64,000 nucleotides of DNA from Burkholderia sp. SRS-W-2-2016 (GTDB lineage: Bacteria > Pseudomonadota > Gammaproteobacteria > Burkholderiales > Burkholderiaceae), in assembly GCF_001931485.1 (NCBI RefSeq), contig NZ_MSDV01000003.1, positions 101,879 through 165,878 of the forward strand, written 5' to 3'. The position numbers and the translations under genes were made by a program. The notes beneath the pieces are model-generated. The model saw only the letters and a program-made list of their open reading frames with translations, did no database searches and was not told where the DNA came from. Every line of letters begins with the position of its first letter. The stretch's first letter is position 1. Of this stretch, positions 51,873-62,100 are shown one piece after another.

Positions 51873-53414
51873 ATGGTGACGCGCCGACCGAACGCCGTGA
51901 TTGGGATCAGCATCGTGCTAGCCGGCGCGATTCTCGCGATCGCCGTCGCGCTGCTCGCGCAGATGCGCATGGATGCGTTGCGGCGCGCGCAGGATGCGAT
52001 CTTCAACGTGTCGTTGCTGGTCGAGCGCGACGTGTCGCGCAATCTCGAGATCTACGATCTGTCGCTGCGCGCGGTGATCGACGGTCTCAAGCATCCGGGC
52101 GTGCTCGAGCTGCCGCCGCAAATCCGTCAGATGGTGCTGTTCGACGGCTCGATCAGCGCGAAGGACATGGGCTCGGTGTTCGTGCTCGACGAACACGGCA
52201 ACGTGCGCTTCGATTCGCGCGAATGGCCGCCGCGCCCGGCCAATCTCGCCGACCGCGATTACTTCACCGCGCAGCGCGACGCGCCCGACGCGGGCCTGTT
52301 CATCAGTCATCCGTTCAGTCCCACCGGCAGCGACGCGGATTCGCGCATCGCGCTGAGCCGGCGCATCACGCGGCCCGACGGCAGCTTCGGCGGCGTGGTG
52401 GTCGGCACCTTGCGGCTGACCTATTTCCACCGGCTGTTCGACGGCATGAAACTCGGGCCGAGCGGCTCGATGGCATTGATGCTCAGCGACGGCACGATGC
52501 TGATGCGCCGTCCGTACGATGCTAAAACCATCGGCCTGAACCTGACCGGCACCGCCAACTTTTCGCGCTTCGTGCAGCGGCCGAGCGGCGACTTTTTCGG
52601 CACCGCGGCGATCGATCATGTCGAGCGCTGGTACGCGTTCCGGCATATCGACGGCTATCCGCTGATCCTCGACGTCGCGCTGTCGACCCGCGACATCTAC
52701 GTTCAATGGCGGCGGCGCGCGTGGATCATCGGCACGCTGATCGCCGCGCTCGACGTGACCATCATCGCGCTCGCGATCCTGTTCGCGCAGCAGTTGCGGC
52801 GGCGCCGCGCGGCCGAGGAGGAGTTGCGCGAACTCGCGCGCACCGACGGGCTGACCGGGCTGAACAACCGCCGCGCGTTCGAGGAGCACCTGAACGACGA
52901 ATGGCGGCGCGCGCAGCGCAACGGCTGGCCGCTGTCGGTGCTGCTGATCGACGTCGACAACTTCAAGGGCTTCAACGACCTGTACGGCCATTCGGCCGGC
53001 GACGAAGCGCTGGTCGGCGTGGGCGGCTGCATCGCGCAGAACGTGCGGCGCCCGGGCGACACCGCCGCGCGCTACGGCGGCGAGGAGTTCGCGGTGCTGC
53101 TGCCGGACACCGACGCGGCCGGCGCGCAGCAGATCGGCGAGCAGATCCGCGCGGCGGTGCAGGCGTTGCAGTGCCGCCATGTGGCGAGCGCGCATCACGT
53201 GCTGACGGTGAGCGTCGGCGCGGCGACCGCGCGGGGCGCGGGCTTCGCCGGCGGCCGCGCGCTGGTCGATGCGGCCGACCACGCGCTTTATCGCGCGAAG
53301 GACGCGGGCCGCAACCGCGTGCTCGCGTTTGGGGAAGAGGCGGACGCGGCGGACGGCGCGGAGGCGGCCGACGGCGCGCTGAGCACGCCGGATACGGAAG
53401 GGCGCGCGCGCTGA
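51873..53414 (+). CDS. Membrane-bound diguanylate cyclase (GGDEF) with periplasmic sensor
   Basis: A 513-residue inner-membrane protein. TM1 lies at about residues 8-30, a dCache/PDC-like periplasmic sensor (DYFTAQRDAPDAGLFISHPF, YPLILDVALST) runs to about 280, and TM2 is near 290-312. A GGDEF domain follows, with GGEEF at about 402-406 and the product-inhibition site RPGD five residues before it, so it should make c-di-GMP and be feedback-inhibited. A disordered Ala/Asp-rich tail ends the chain. The start is uncertain: the ATG at 51873 directly abuts AAGGA, so the true start may be the next GTG or a TTG upstream. Confidence 0.9.
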   Translation: MVTRRPNAVIGISIVLAGAILAIAVALLAQMRMDALRRAQDAIFNVSLLVERDVSRNLEIYDLSLRAVIDGLKHPGVLELPPQIRQMVLFDGSISAKDMGSVFVLDEHGNVRFDSREWPPRPANLADRDYFTAQRDAPDAGLFISHPFSPTGSDADSRIALSRRITRPDGSFGGVVVGTLRLTYFHRLFDGMKLGPSGSMALMLSDGTMLMRRPYDAKTIGLNLTGTANFSRFVQRPSGDFFGTAAIDHVERWYAFRHIDGYPLILDVALSTRDIYVQWRRRAWIIGTLIAALDVTIIALAILFAQQLRRRRAAEEELRELARTDGLTGLNNRRAFEEHLNDEWRRAQRNGWPLSVLLIDVDNFKGFNDLYGHSAGDEALVGVGGCIAQNVRRPGDTAARYGGEEFAVLLPDTDAAGAQQIGEQIRAAVQALQCRHVASAHHVLTVSVGAATARGAGFAGGRALVDAADHALYRAKDAGRNRVLAFGEEADAADGAEAADGALSTPDTEGRAR

Positions 53415-53640
53415 GCGATCGGCTGTGGTGCTGGCTGCGCAGCCTGCTGAACGGTCCGTCGGCGCGCGCCGCCGGCTCCGCTGCGCGATTCACCGCCGCA
53501 CCCGCCGCTGCCGCTTGCCAGCCCTTATTGCTCTCCGTAAACTCGCGCGTAATCTGCCGGGCCGCCCGTTTCCGGGCGCGCGCCACCGGCCTATAAGCAA
53601 ACCACCAAACCACGCCGACCCCAACAGGAGAATTCCCGCG

Positions 53641-54951
53641 ATGGCCGCATCCTATTTCCCGCGCTGGCGCCGCCAGCCCGCCGCCGCCGAGGGCGGCATC
53701 GTCGGTATCGACGAGCGGCTCGGCTGGCCGCAGATGGTCGCGATGGGCGTCCAGCACGTGGTCGCGATGTTCGGCTCGACCGTGCTCGCGCCGCTGCTGA
53801 TGGGCTTCGATCCGAACCTGGCCATCTTCATGTCGGGGATCGGCACGCTGCTGTTCTTCGTGCTGGTCGGCGGCCGGGTGCCGAGCTACCTGGGGTCGAG
53901 CTTCGCGTTCATCGGCCTCGTGATCGCGGTGACCGGCTACGGCGGCCACGGGCCGAACCCGAACATTGCGGTCGCGCTCGGCGGGATCATCGCGTGCGGG
54001 CTCGTCTATGCGGTGATCGGCCTGATCGTGTCGGCGGTCGGCACGCGCTGGATCGAAACGCTGATGCCGCCGGTCGTGACCGGCGCGATCGTCTGCGTGA
54101 TCGGTCTGAATCTCGCGCCGATCGCGGTGCGCGGCGTGAGCGGCAGCAACTTCGATTCGTGGATGGCGCTCGTCACCGTGCTGTGCGTCGGCGCGGTCGC
54201 GGTGTTCGCGCGCGGCATGCTGCAGCGTCTGCTGATCCTGATCGGCCTGCTGCTCGCGTACGTGATTTACGCGATCGTCACCAACGGCCTGGGCATGGGC
54301 GGCAAGCCGATCGATTTCTCGATCGTCGCGAACGCCGCGTGGTTCGGCATGCCGCACTTCATGGCGCCGGTGTTCGACCCGCACGCGATGACGCTGCTCG
54401 CGCCGATCGCGGTGATCCTCGTCGCCGAAAATCTCGGCCACATCAAGGCGGTCAGCGCGATGACCGGGCAGAACCTGGACCGCTATATCGGCCGCGCGTT
54501 TCTCGGCGACGGCCTCGCGACGATCGTGTCCGGCTTCGCGGGCGGCACCGGCGTGACCACCTACGCGGAGAACATCGGCGTGATGGCGGTGACCAAGATC
54601 TATTCGACGCTGGTGTTCGTGATCGCCGCGCTGATCGCGCTGCTGCTCGGCTTCTCGCCGAAGTTCGGCGCGGTGATCCAGACGATTCCGGGGCCGGTGC
54701 TCGGTGGTGTGTCGATCGTCGTGTTCGGGCTGATCGCGGTGACCGGCGCGCGCATCTGGGTCGTCAACAAGGTCGACTTCTCCGACAACCGCAACCTGAT
54801 CGTCGCGGCCGTCACGCTGGTGCTCGGCGCCGGCGATTTCTCGCTGAAGCTCGGCGGCTTCGGGCTCGGTGGGATCGGCACCGCGACGTTCGGCGCGATC
54901 ATTCTGTACGCGCTGTTCCGACGGAAGCCGGTGCAAGGGCCGGTGGCCTGA
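53641..54951 (+). CDS. NCS2-family uracil/xanthine permease (UraA/RutG-like)
   Basis: A 436-residue inner-membrane nucleobase:H+ symporter with 14 expected segments. N-terminal GWPQMVAMGVQHVVAMFGSTVLAPLLMGFDPNLA and the central AENLGHIKAVSAMTG (with the substrate-binding Glu) are uracil-permease hallmarks, as is GGTGVTTYAENIGVMAVTKI. AGGAG lies about 10 bases before the ATG. Uracil is the most likely substrate. It is a single gene, convergent with the antiporter, with no pyrimidine genes nearby. The upstream gap of 226 bases shows nothing else. Confidence 0.9.
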   Translation: MAASYFPRWRRQPAAAEGGIVGIDERLGWPQMVAMGVQHVVAMFGSTVLAPLLMGFDPNLAIFMSGIGTLLFFVLVGGRVPSYLGSSFAFIGLVIAVTGYGGHGPNPNIAVALGGIIACGLVYAVIGLIVSAVGTRWIETLMPPVVTGAIVCVIGLNLAPIAVRGVSGSNFDSWMALVTVLCVGAVAVFARGMLQRLLILIGLLLAYVIYAIVTNGLGMGGKPIDFSIVANAAWFGMPHFMAPVFDPHAMTLLAPIAVILVAENLGHIKAVSAMTGQNLDRYIGRAFLGDGLATIVSGFAGGTGVTTYAENIGVMAVTKIYSTLVFVIAALIALLLGFSPKFGAVIQTIPGPVLGGVSIVVFGLIAVTGARIWVVNKVDFSDNRNLIVAAVTLVLGAGDFSLKLGGFGLGGIGTATFGAIILYALFRRKPVQGPVA

Positions 54952-55019
54952 GCCTCGTTTTACCGGTGCCGGTGTCCGTCGTTGCGGGCGCCGGCGCCGG
55001 AGTCTCGCCGTTTATCTGT

Positions 55020-56684
55020 TTATCTATTACGCGCGGTCAGCGCGGTCTCCGACAAGTCCACCTCGCGCATCAGCTTGCTCATCGTTTCGTCGTTGATCCG
55101 CTGACTGTCGCGCAATTCGAGCAGCGTCTTGCGCTCGGCGCGCATCGCCGCGAGCTTCATCCGGAATTCGAGCGCGTCGGCGCGGCGCGCGAGTTCGCGC
55201 GGTTCCTGCTCGTCGTCGAGCGTCGCGAGGCGGCGCCGGTACAGGTCCATCACGCGCGCGGTCACATCGGCCGCATACGCGGCCGCCGACTCTTCGAGGT
55301 TCGAGCATTCCTTGTCGTGCACCTGATCGACCGCGCGAATCGCCGCCTGCGCGGACAGCGTGCGCGCGAGGTTTTCTTCCGCCGCATGCGGATCCTTGCC
55401 GCGGCGCCAGCCGCGCAGCAGCACCGGCAACGCGATCACCGCGATCAGCAGCGACAGCAGGATCACGCCCGACGCGATGAAGATCGCCAGATCGCGGCCC
55501 GGCAGCGGCGTGCCGTTCGGCAGCAATTCCGGCAACGACAGCACGCCCGCGAGCGTGACCGCGCCGCGCACGCCGGCCACCGTCGTCACCGACACCATCC
55601 GCAGCCCCGGCACCGCGTTCGCGACGCCCTGTTTAGCCGCGCCGCGGCTCGCGAACCAGCGCAGCATCCACACCCACACGAAGCGCATCGCGTACAGCGC
55701 CAGCGCGACCGCGACGATGTAGCCGATCAGCCGGCCGACCTGCGCGTCGCCGCTGGTATGGTGCGCGTCGAGCAGCGCGCGGCCGAGAATGTGCGGAAAC
55801 TGCAGCCCCAGCATGATGAACACCATGCCGTTGAACACGAACTCGATCATCGTCCACGTGCTGCTCGCGCGCACCCGCGACGACACCTGCCCCTGATTGA
55901 CGATGCTGGTGTAGTTCATCGTCATGCCGGCCGCGACCGCGGCGAGGATGCCCGACAGCTCGAAGCGCTCCGCGCACAGATAGGCGGCGAACGGAATCAG
56001 CAGCGTCATCACGACGCCGGGGGCCGGGTCGCCTTCCTCGGTCAGACTCAGGAAGCGCGTGGACACATAGCTGAATGCCGCGCTGACCGCCGCGCCGATC
56101 GCGAGACCGCCCGCCGCGATCACGACGAAGCTGATCGACGCGTCGCGCAATGAAAACACCCCGGTCAAGGCGGCGGCGATCGCGAACTTCAGCGCGACGA
56201 GGCCCGACGCGTCGTTCATCAGCGCCTCGCCTTCGAGGATGTGCATCAGCTGCCCCGGAATCTTGCCCTTGCCGGCGATGCCGGACAGCGCGACCGCGTC
56301 GGTCGGCGACAGCACCGCGGCGAGCGCGAACGCGACCGGCAGCGAAATTTCCGGCACCAGCGCGTGCACGAAGTAGCCGACCACCAGCACCGTCATGAAC
56401 ACGAGACCGAGCGCGAGCATCACGATCGCGCGGCGCGCCATGAAGAACTCGCGCTTTGGAATGCGCCAGCCGTCCGCGAACAGCAGCGGCGGGATGAACA
56501 GCAGCATGAAGATTTCCGGGTCGAACTTGACGTGCAGGTCGAAGCGCGGCCACGCGAGGATCGCGCCGATCGCTATTTGCACGAGCGGCAACGGCAGTTT
56601 GAACGGCAGCGGCAGCGCGCGGGTCAGCACGCCGGAGCCCGCGACCGCGAGCAACAGGATCAGGACGGTGAAGACGATTTCCAT
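55020..56684 (-). CDS. CPA1-family Na+/H+ antiporter
   Basis: A 554-residue monovalent cation/proton antiporter with about 12 hydrophobic segments in the first 400 residues. Conserved CPA1 elements are PLLFADGWR in the early helices, LSPTDAVALSGIAGKGKIP, and EGEALMNDASGLVALKFA with the ion-binding Asn-Asp pair. GVRGAVTLAGVLSLP lies in the later helices. The last 140 residues are a charged cytoplasmic regulatory tail, probably helical. It resembles YjcE/NhaP proteins, moving Na+ or K+ out in exchange for H+. It is a single gene convergent with the permease; no clear terminator separates them. Confidence 0.9.
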   Translation of the reverse strand: MEIVFTVLILLLAVAGSGVLTRALPLPFKLPLPLVQIAIGAILAWPRFDLHVKFDPEIFMLLFIPPLLFADGWRIPKREFFMARRAIVMLALGLVFMTVLVVGYFVHALVPEISLPVAFALAAVLSPTDAVALSGIAGKGKIPGQLMHILEGEALMNDASGLVALKFAIAAALTGVFSLRDASISFVVIAAGGLAIGAAVSAAFSYVSTRFLSLTEEGDPAPGVVMTLLIPFAAYLCAERFELSGILAAVAAGMTMNYTSIVNQGQVSSRVRASSTWTMIEFVFNGMVFIMLGLQFPHILGRALLDAHHTSGDAQVGRLIGYIVAVALALYAMRFVWVWMLRWFASRGAAKQGVANAVPGLRMVSVTTVAGVRGAVTLAGVLSLPELLPNGTPLPGRDLAIFIASGVILLSLLIAVIALPVLLRGWRRGKDPHAAEENLARTLSAQAAIRAVDQVHDKECSNLEESAAAYAADVTARVMDLYRRRLATLDDEQEPRELARRADALEFRMKLAAMRAERKTLLELRDSQRINDETMSKLMREVDLSETALTARNR

Positions 56685-57007
56685 CGGATGTTCTCGGCGG
56701 ATTGAGGTTTTCTGTTTGTGGGGGAGGCCACCACGGGCAGGGGGGAGTGTAGCCCGGCTGCGGGTCGCTGGGCCGCGAGGCGAGCACGGGGTAAATCCGC
56801 GCGACGCACTGTAACGGTGCATGCGCCGCCCAGCGGCGGCGCATCGGCCGTATCGCCGTGCAAATCTTTCGGTCGAATTACAGCGCTATGTGCGCCAGCG
56901 TGCGCATGGAGCTTGCTTAAGCGTTGTCGATGACGCACATTTTTAGAATCGGCGCGGGGCTGTCTGCTTCCGCGTTCGGACCGGCCGGTTCCGCGTGAGA
57001 GGACTGC
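56685..57007. other. Divergent gap with a GC-rich hairpin
   Basis: About 320 bases without a gene. A perfect 10-base stem, ATGCGCCGCC (56821-56830) with GGCGGCGCAT (56835-56844), sits in the middle. Since the flanking genes diverge it is not a terminator; it may be an operator or leader structure. Confidence 0.45.
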
Positions 57008-58282
57008 ATGACGATTGCGCAACAGGACAGAGCGGCGAGCGTGCCGCATGGCTTCGAAGTGGAGATGACTTCGGGCTTGCATCGCTATTCGGTGCAGCAT
57101 GGCGAGCTGACGTTGACCAGCGTGTTCCAGCCGATTTTCAGCCTGTCGCATATGCGGGCGGTCGGCTACGAGGGCTTGCTGCGCGCGCACGACACGTTCG
57201 ACCGGCCGATCTCGCCGCTCGACGTGTTCGGCGACGCCGCGCGCGTCGGCGACGCGCTGCAGGTCGACCGGCTCGCGCAGACGCTGCATCTGGAGAACTT
57301 CAGGATGCTCGGCGCCGAGCGCGAGTGGCTGTTCCTGAACGTGCATCCGGGCGTGCTGACCGATCCGTATCTGGCCGCGGCGCTGCTCGCCAATCTGCGG
57401 CGGCTCGAACTGTCGCCGCGGCGGGTGGTGCTCGAAGTGCTCGAGCAGAGCGCGGAGGACCTCGAACGGCTGGCCGACGCGGTGCGCGAGTTTCGCGAGC
57501 GCGGCTTCCTGATCGCGCTCGACGATTTCGGCGCCGGCCATTCGAACATCGAACGGATCTGGCAGCTCAATCCCGATATCGTCAAACTCGATCGCATCAT
57601 GCTGTCGCACGCCGCGCATCGCGCCGACATGGCGACGATCCTGCCGGGCCTCGTCGCGCTGCTGCACGAGGCGGGCAAGCTGGTGCTGATCGAAGGCGTC
57701 GAGACCGAGCATGAAGCGCAGATGGCGCTCGCGTGCAACGCCGACTTCGTGCAGGGCTTTTTCTTCGGCCGGCCGGGTCCGGGTCTCGTCGACGCGAGTC
57801 ATGCGGCCGCGTGCATCGGCGAAGTCACCGAACGCTACCGCGACCAGGCCGAGGCGCGCGAGCGCCGCAGCACGCGCCGGCTCGCGCCGTATCTGCGCGC
57901 ATTCGAGCGCGCGGCCGAACGGCTCGCGGCCGGCGAACCGCTCGACGAGGTGTGCTGGAATTTCCTCGCGCTCGATCACGCGGCGCGCTGCTTCCTGCTC
58001 GATGCGAAGGGCCGTCAGGCGGGCCGCAACGTCGTGCTGCGCGCCGATCGCGCGGCGCATGAAACGCGCTTTTTGCCGCTCGCCGATGCGCAGGGCGCGA
58101 ACTGGCTGCGGCGGCCGTACTTCAGCACCGCGATCAATGCGCCGGAACGCGTGCACGTGACGCGGCCGTATCTGTCGATCAACGAGGCGTTGCCGTGCGT
58201 GACGCTGTCGGTGGCGACGCGCGTCGGCGAGCAGATCTGCGTGCTGTGCGGCGATATCGACTGGGCCGACGACGAACGCTGA
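57008..58282 (+). CDS. EAL-domain c-di-GMP phosphodiesterase with C-terminal sensor-like domain
   Basis: A 424-residue cytoplasmic protein. The EAL domain covers about residues 30-265. The motif reads EGL (55-57), and the known catalytic set is complete: Glu55, Asn111, Glu143, Asp172-Asp173 in ALDDFGAGHSN, Lys193, Glu229 in EGVE, and Gln249. It is therefore probably active in cleaving c-di-GMP. The rest (about 275-424) is a PDC/YkuI_C-like domain ending RVGEQICVLCGDIDW, likely a ligand-sensing or dimerising part. Together with the diguanylate cyclase 4 kb away it gives this region both arms of c-di-GMP turnover, though they are not co-transcribed. Confidence 0.88.
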   Translation: MTIAQQDRAASVPHGFEVEMTSGLHRYSVQHGELTLTSVFQPIFSLSHMRAVGYEGLLRAHDTFDRPISPLDVFGDAARVGDALQVDRLAQTLHLENFRMLGAEREWLFLNVHPGVLTDPYLAAALLANLRRLELSPRRVVLEVLEQSAEDLERLADAVREFRERGFLIALDDFGAGHSNIERIWQLNPDIVKLDRIMLSHAAHRADMATILPGLVALLHEAGKLVLIEGVETEHEAQMALACNADFVQGFFFGRPGPGLVDASHAAACIGEVTERYRDQAEARERRSTRRLAPYLRAFERAAERLAAGEPLDEVCWNFLALDHAARCFLLDAKGRQAGRNVVLRADRAAHETRFLPLADAQGANWLRRPYFSTAINAPERVHVTRPYLSINEALPCVTLSVATRVGEQICVLCGDIDWADDER

Positions 58283-58344
58283 CGCTGGCCGCACGATTAG
58301 CGCTTCTGCGATGATGTTGTTTTCAACGACATCCGGTTGCGCTC

Positions 58345-59046
58345 ATGTCCGTGCTGCTCGAAGTGATTGCCACCACCGTTGCCGATGCGCGCGTTGCCGC
58401 GCGCGCGGGCGCCGACCGTCTCGAACTCGTGACCGCGATGGGCGAGGGCGGGCTGACGCCGAGCGTCGGGCTGATCGAGGCGGTGGTCGACGCGGTTCAG
58501 ATTCCCGTCAACGTGATCGTGCGGCCGCATAGCCGCGGTTTTGTCTACGATGCCGACGACTATGCGGTGATGCTGCGCGACATCCGCGCGGTGAAGGCGG
58601 TGGGCGCGAACGGGATCGTGATCGGCATGCTCGACGGTGACGGCGCGATCGATCGCGCTGGTCTGACGCGAGCGTGCGAAGCCGCCGATGGACTCGCGAT
58701 CACGTTTCACCGTGCGTTCGATGAAGCGCGCGATCTACGCGAAGCGCTCGATGTACTGCTGTCGTTCGATGCGGTGACCAACGTGCTGACGTCCGGTGGA
58801 AAGCCATCGGTATTGCAGGCGGAAGCGACGATTAGCGAACTCGTGCGCCAGGCTGCCGGCTCGCATTGCACGGTGCTCGCCGGCGCGGGTTTGACGATCG
58901 ATGCGGTTGCGGGCTTCGTTCAGAGCACGCGGGTCGACGCGGTGCATTTCGGCTCGGGCGTGCGAGTGGATGGCAATGGACTCGCACCGGTGGAGCAGGA
59001 GAAAGTAGCGCGGGTGAGAGCGTTGCTCGATGCGATAGCGCGTTGA
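58345..59046 (+). CDS. cutC: CutC family protein
   Basis: A 233-residue TIM-barrel protein of the CutC family, long linked to copper homeostasis although a direct metal role is disputed. Typical segments are LLEVIATTVADARVAARAGADRLELV at the N-terminus, NVIVRPHSRGFVYDADDYAVMLRDI, and ITFHRAFDEARDLREALDVLLSFDAVTNVLTSGGKPS. The length matches the family. It is cytoplasmic and follows the EAL gene by 62 bases on the same strand, so they might share a transcript. A strong terminator follows. Confidence 0.93.
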   Translation: MSVLLEVIATTVADARVAARAGADRLELVTAMGEGGLTPSVGLIEAVVDAVQIPVNVIVRPHSRGFVYDADDYAVMLRDIRAVKAVGANGIVIGMLDGDGAIDRAGLTRACEAADGLAITFHRAFDEARDLREALDVLLSFDAVTNVLTSGGKPSVLQAEATISELVRQAAGSHCTVLAGAGLTIDAVAGFVQSTRVDAVHFGSGVRVDGNGLAPVEQEKVARVRALLDAIAR

Positions 59047-59089
59047 CGCAACACGCGAAGCCACCACGCCCTAAAGCACCCGCCCAGCA

Positions 59090-59126
59090 AAAAGCCGCTT
59101 CGGCTCAAAACCGAAGCGGCTTTTTT
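59090..59126. terminator. Bidirectional terminator between cutC and the oxidoreductase gene
   Basis: A 14-base stem (59090-59103 with 59111-59124) has a seven-base loop and T-rich ends on both strands. It separates two convergent genes. Confidence 0.92.
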
Positions 59127-59163
59127 CATCGCCACGTTGCGCGCGTCAAACGCGCACCGCAAC

Positions 59164-62100
59164 TTACTTCGTGACCACCACCGGAATGCCGCGCAACTGC
59201 CCGGCGCCCTTCATCTCTTCCAGCGATTGTTTCACCGCCGCGCCGGTCGCCGCATCGATCCGCAAGCGTGCCGCCAGATCGCGTTCGCCGCGCTTCACGC
59301 CCGCCAGATTCGCGAGCTTCACGTGGCCATAGCCGCGCACCCGCGCATACAGTTCGGCCAGCTTCGCGACATCGTCGAGGTTGTCCACGTCGAGCCGTTC
59401 GAGCGCGCGTTGCAACGTGGTTTCGTAATCGCTCGCCAGTTCTCGTTCCATCTTGCGTTCGAGCGTGCGGCCGAACGGATCGAGCGGCGTGCCGCGCAGC
59501 CCGCGCCATCTGGCTAGCACGCCCAGCACCGGCCACATCCACTGACCGAAAGTTTTCTTCTTCGGCACCGCGCCGTGCTGCGCGCGCGTGAGCGTCGGCG
59601 GCGCGAGGTTGAAGCGGATCGTGAAGTCCTTGCCGGCGGTGCCTTCGAACTGCGCTTCGAGCGCGTCGCGGAACGCGGTGTCGGTATGCAGACGCGCGAC
59701 TTCGTATTCATCCTTCACCGCGAGCAGTTTGTAGAACGTCGTCGCGACCGCGCGCGTCACGCGCTCGCTCTGTGCATCGACCGATGCTTCCGCGCGCCGC
59801 GCCGCGTCGACCAGGCCGCGATAGCGCTTCACATAAGCCGCACCGCCGTAGGTGAGCAACCGTGCTTCGCGATGCGCGATCAGTTCGTCGAGCGTATCGA
59901 CACGCAGCGCGGGCTGCACCGCATGGCGTGCCTGCCACAGCGATTCGAGCGCGGCCGGCGCGGCGGCGGCCATGCGGCCGATCGAGAACGCCAGCTGATT
60001 CATCTGCACTGCGACGTTATTCAATTCGATCGCGCGCATCAGCGCCGCGAACGACACCGGCACCAGACCCAGCTGCCACGCAAAGCCGAGCATCAGGATG
60101 TTCGCGCCGATCGTATCGCCGAGAAAACGCGTCGCCAGTGCTTGCGCGTCGCAGGTCGACATCCGCTCTTCGCCGGCCGCGTGACGCATCTTGTCGAGCA
60201 GCGCATCGGCGTGCAGTGTCGCGTCCGGGTTCTGCACGAAGGTCGCGTTCGGAATCGCATGCGTGTTGACGACGATCCGCGTGCGGCCGTGGCGCACCGT
60301 CTGCAATGCATCGGCGCTCGCGCCGACCACCATGTCGCAGGCGAGCAGCACGTCGGCCTGCTGCGTGTCGATACGCACCTGGTTCAGCCATTCGTCGCGC
60401 GCGGCGAAGCGCACGAACGACAGCACCGAGCCGCCCTTCTGCGCGAAGCCCATGAAGTCGAGCACCGACGCGCTCTTGCCCTCAAGATGCGCGGCCATGC
60501 TGATCAGCGCGCCGACCGTGACGACCCCGGTGCCGCCGACGCCGGTCACGAGAATGTCGTACGGCGCGGCATCGAGTTGCGTGGCGGGCAGAGGCAGCCC
60601 GTCGACGTGCGCGGCGAGCGCCTGCGGATCGAACGCGGCGCCGGCGGCCTTCTTCAGCTTGCCGCCTTCGACCGTGACGAAGCTCGGGCAGAAGCCGTTC
60701 ACGCACGAGTAGTCCTTGTTGCACGACGACTGATCGATCCGCCGTTTGCGACCGAGCGCGGTTTCCACCGGTTCGACCGACAGACAGTTCGACTGCACGC
60801 CGCAATCGCCGCAGCCTTCACAGACTTCCTCGTTGATAAAGAGGCGCTTGTCCGGATCGGGGAACTCGCCTTTCTTGCGACGGCGCCGTTTTTCGGCCGC
60901 GCAGGTCTGGTCGTAGATCAGCACGGTCACGCCGTCGGTGTCGCGCAATTCGCGCTGTACCGTGTCCATCTCGCTGCGGTGATGGAAGGTCGTGCCTTGC
61001 GGAAACAGGCCGTGATGGCCGTCGTATTTTTCGGGCTCATCGCTGACCACGACGAAGCGCGACACGCCTTCGGCTTCGACCTGCCGCGCGATCTGCGGCA
61101 CCGAGATGCTGCCGTCGACCGGCTGGCCGCCGGTCATCGCGACCGCGTCGTTGTAGAGGATCTTGTAGGTGATCGTCGCTTTCGCGGCGACCGCCTGACG
61201 GATCGCCAGAATGCCCGAGTGAAAATAGGTGCCGTCGCCGAGATTCTGGAATACGTGGCGCGTTTTCGTGAACATCGAATGCGAGGCCCAGTCGACCCCT
61301 TCGCCGCCCATCTGGATCAGGCCGGTGGTGTCGCGCTCCATCCACGACGCCATGAAGTGACAGCCGATCCCGGCCTGCGCGATCGAACCGTCCGGCACCT
61401 TGGTCGACGTGTTGTGCGGGCAGCCCGAGCAGAAGTACGGCGTGCGCTTCACGCTGTCGGCCGCGTTCGACAGGATTTGCGGCGCGACCAGATCGACCAC
61501 GCGCTCGCGCCGGTCGAGCGCGGGTTTGTGCTTCGCGAGCCAGTTCGCGAACACCGGCAGAATCCGCGACGGGCGCAGTTCGCCGAGGTCGGACAGCAGC
61601 AGCGTGCCGTCGGCGTCGTGCTTGCCGATCACCGCCGGCCGCGCGCCTTGCGTGCGGTTGTACAGATAGTCCTTGATCTGCTGCTCGATCACCGGGCCTT
61701 TCTCCTCGATGATCAGTACTTCCGACAGACCGGACACGAACGCGTCGATGCGCGTCATTTCGAGCGGGAACGACAGCCCGACCTTGTAGATACGCACGCC
61801 GGCCGCGTCGAGATCGGCGAGCGTCAGATCGAGCCGGCGCAGCGCCTCCATCAGATCGAGATGCGCCTTGCCGCAAGTCACGATGCCGACGTTCGCGTGC
61901 GGGCTCGGCGCGATCCATTTGTCGATGCTGTTGGTGCGCGCGAAGCGGCGCACCGCGTCGAGCTTCGCATGCAGGCGCGCTTCGATCGTCAGGCTCGGCA
62001 GATCGGGCCAGCGGTTGTGCAGCCCGCCCGCGGGTGCTTCGAAATCCTCAGGAACGGTCCAGCCGGTGTGCAGCGCGTCGAGATCGACGGTCGAGCCCGA

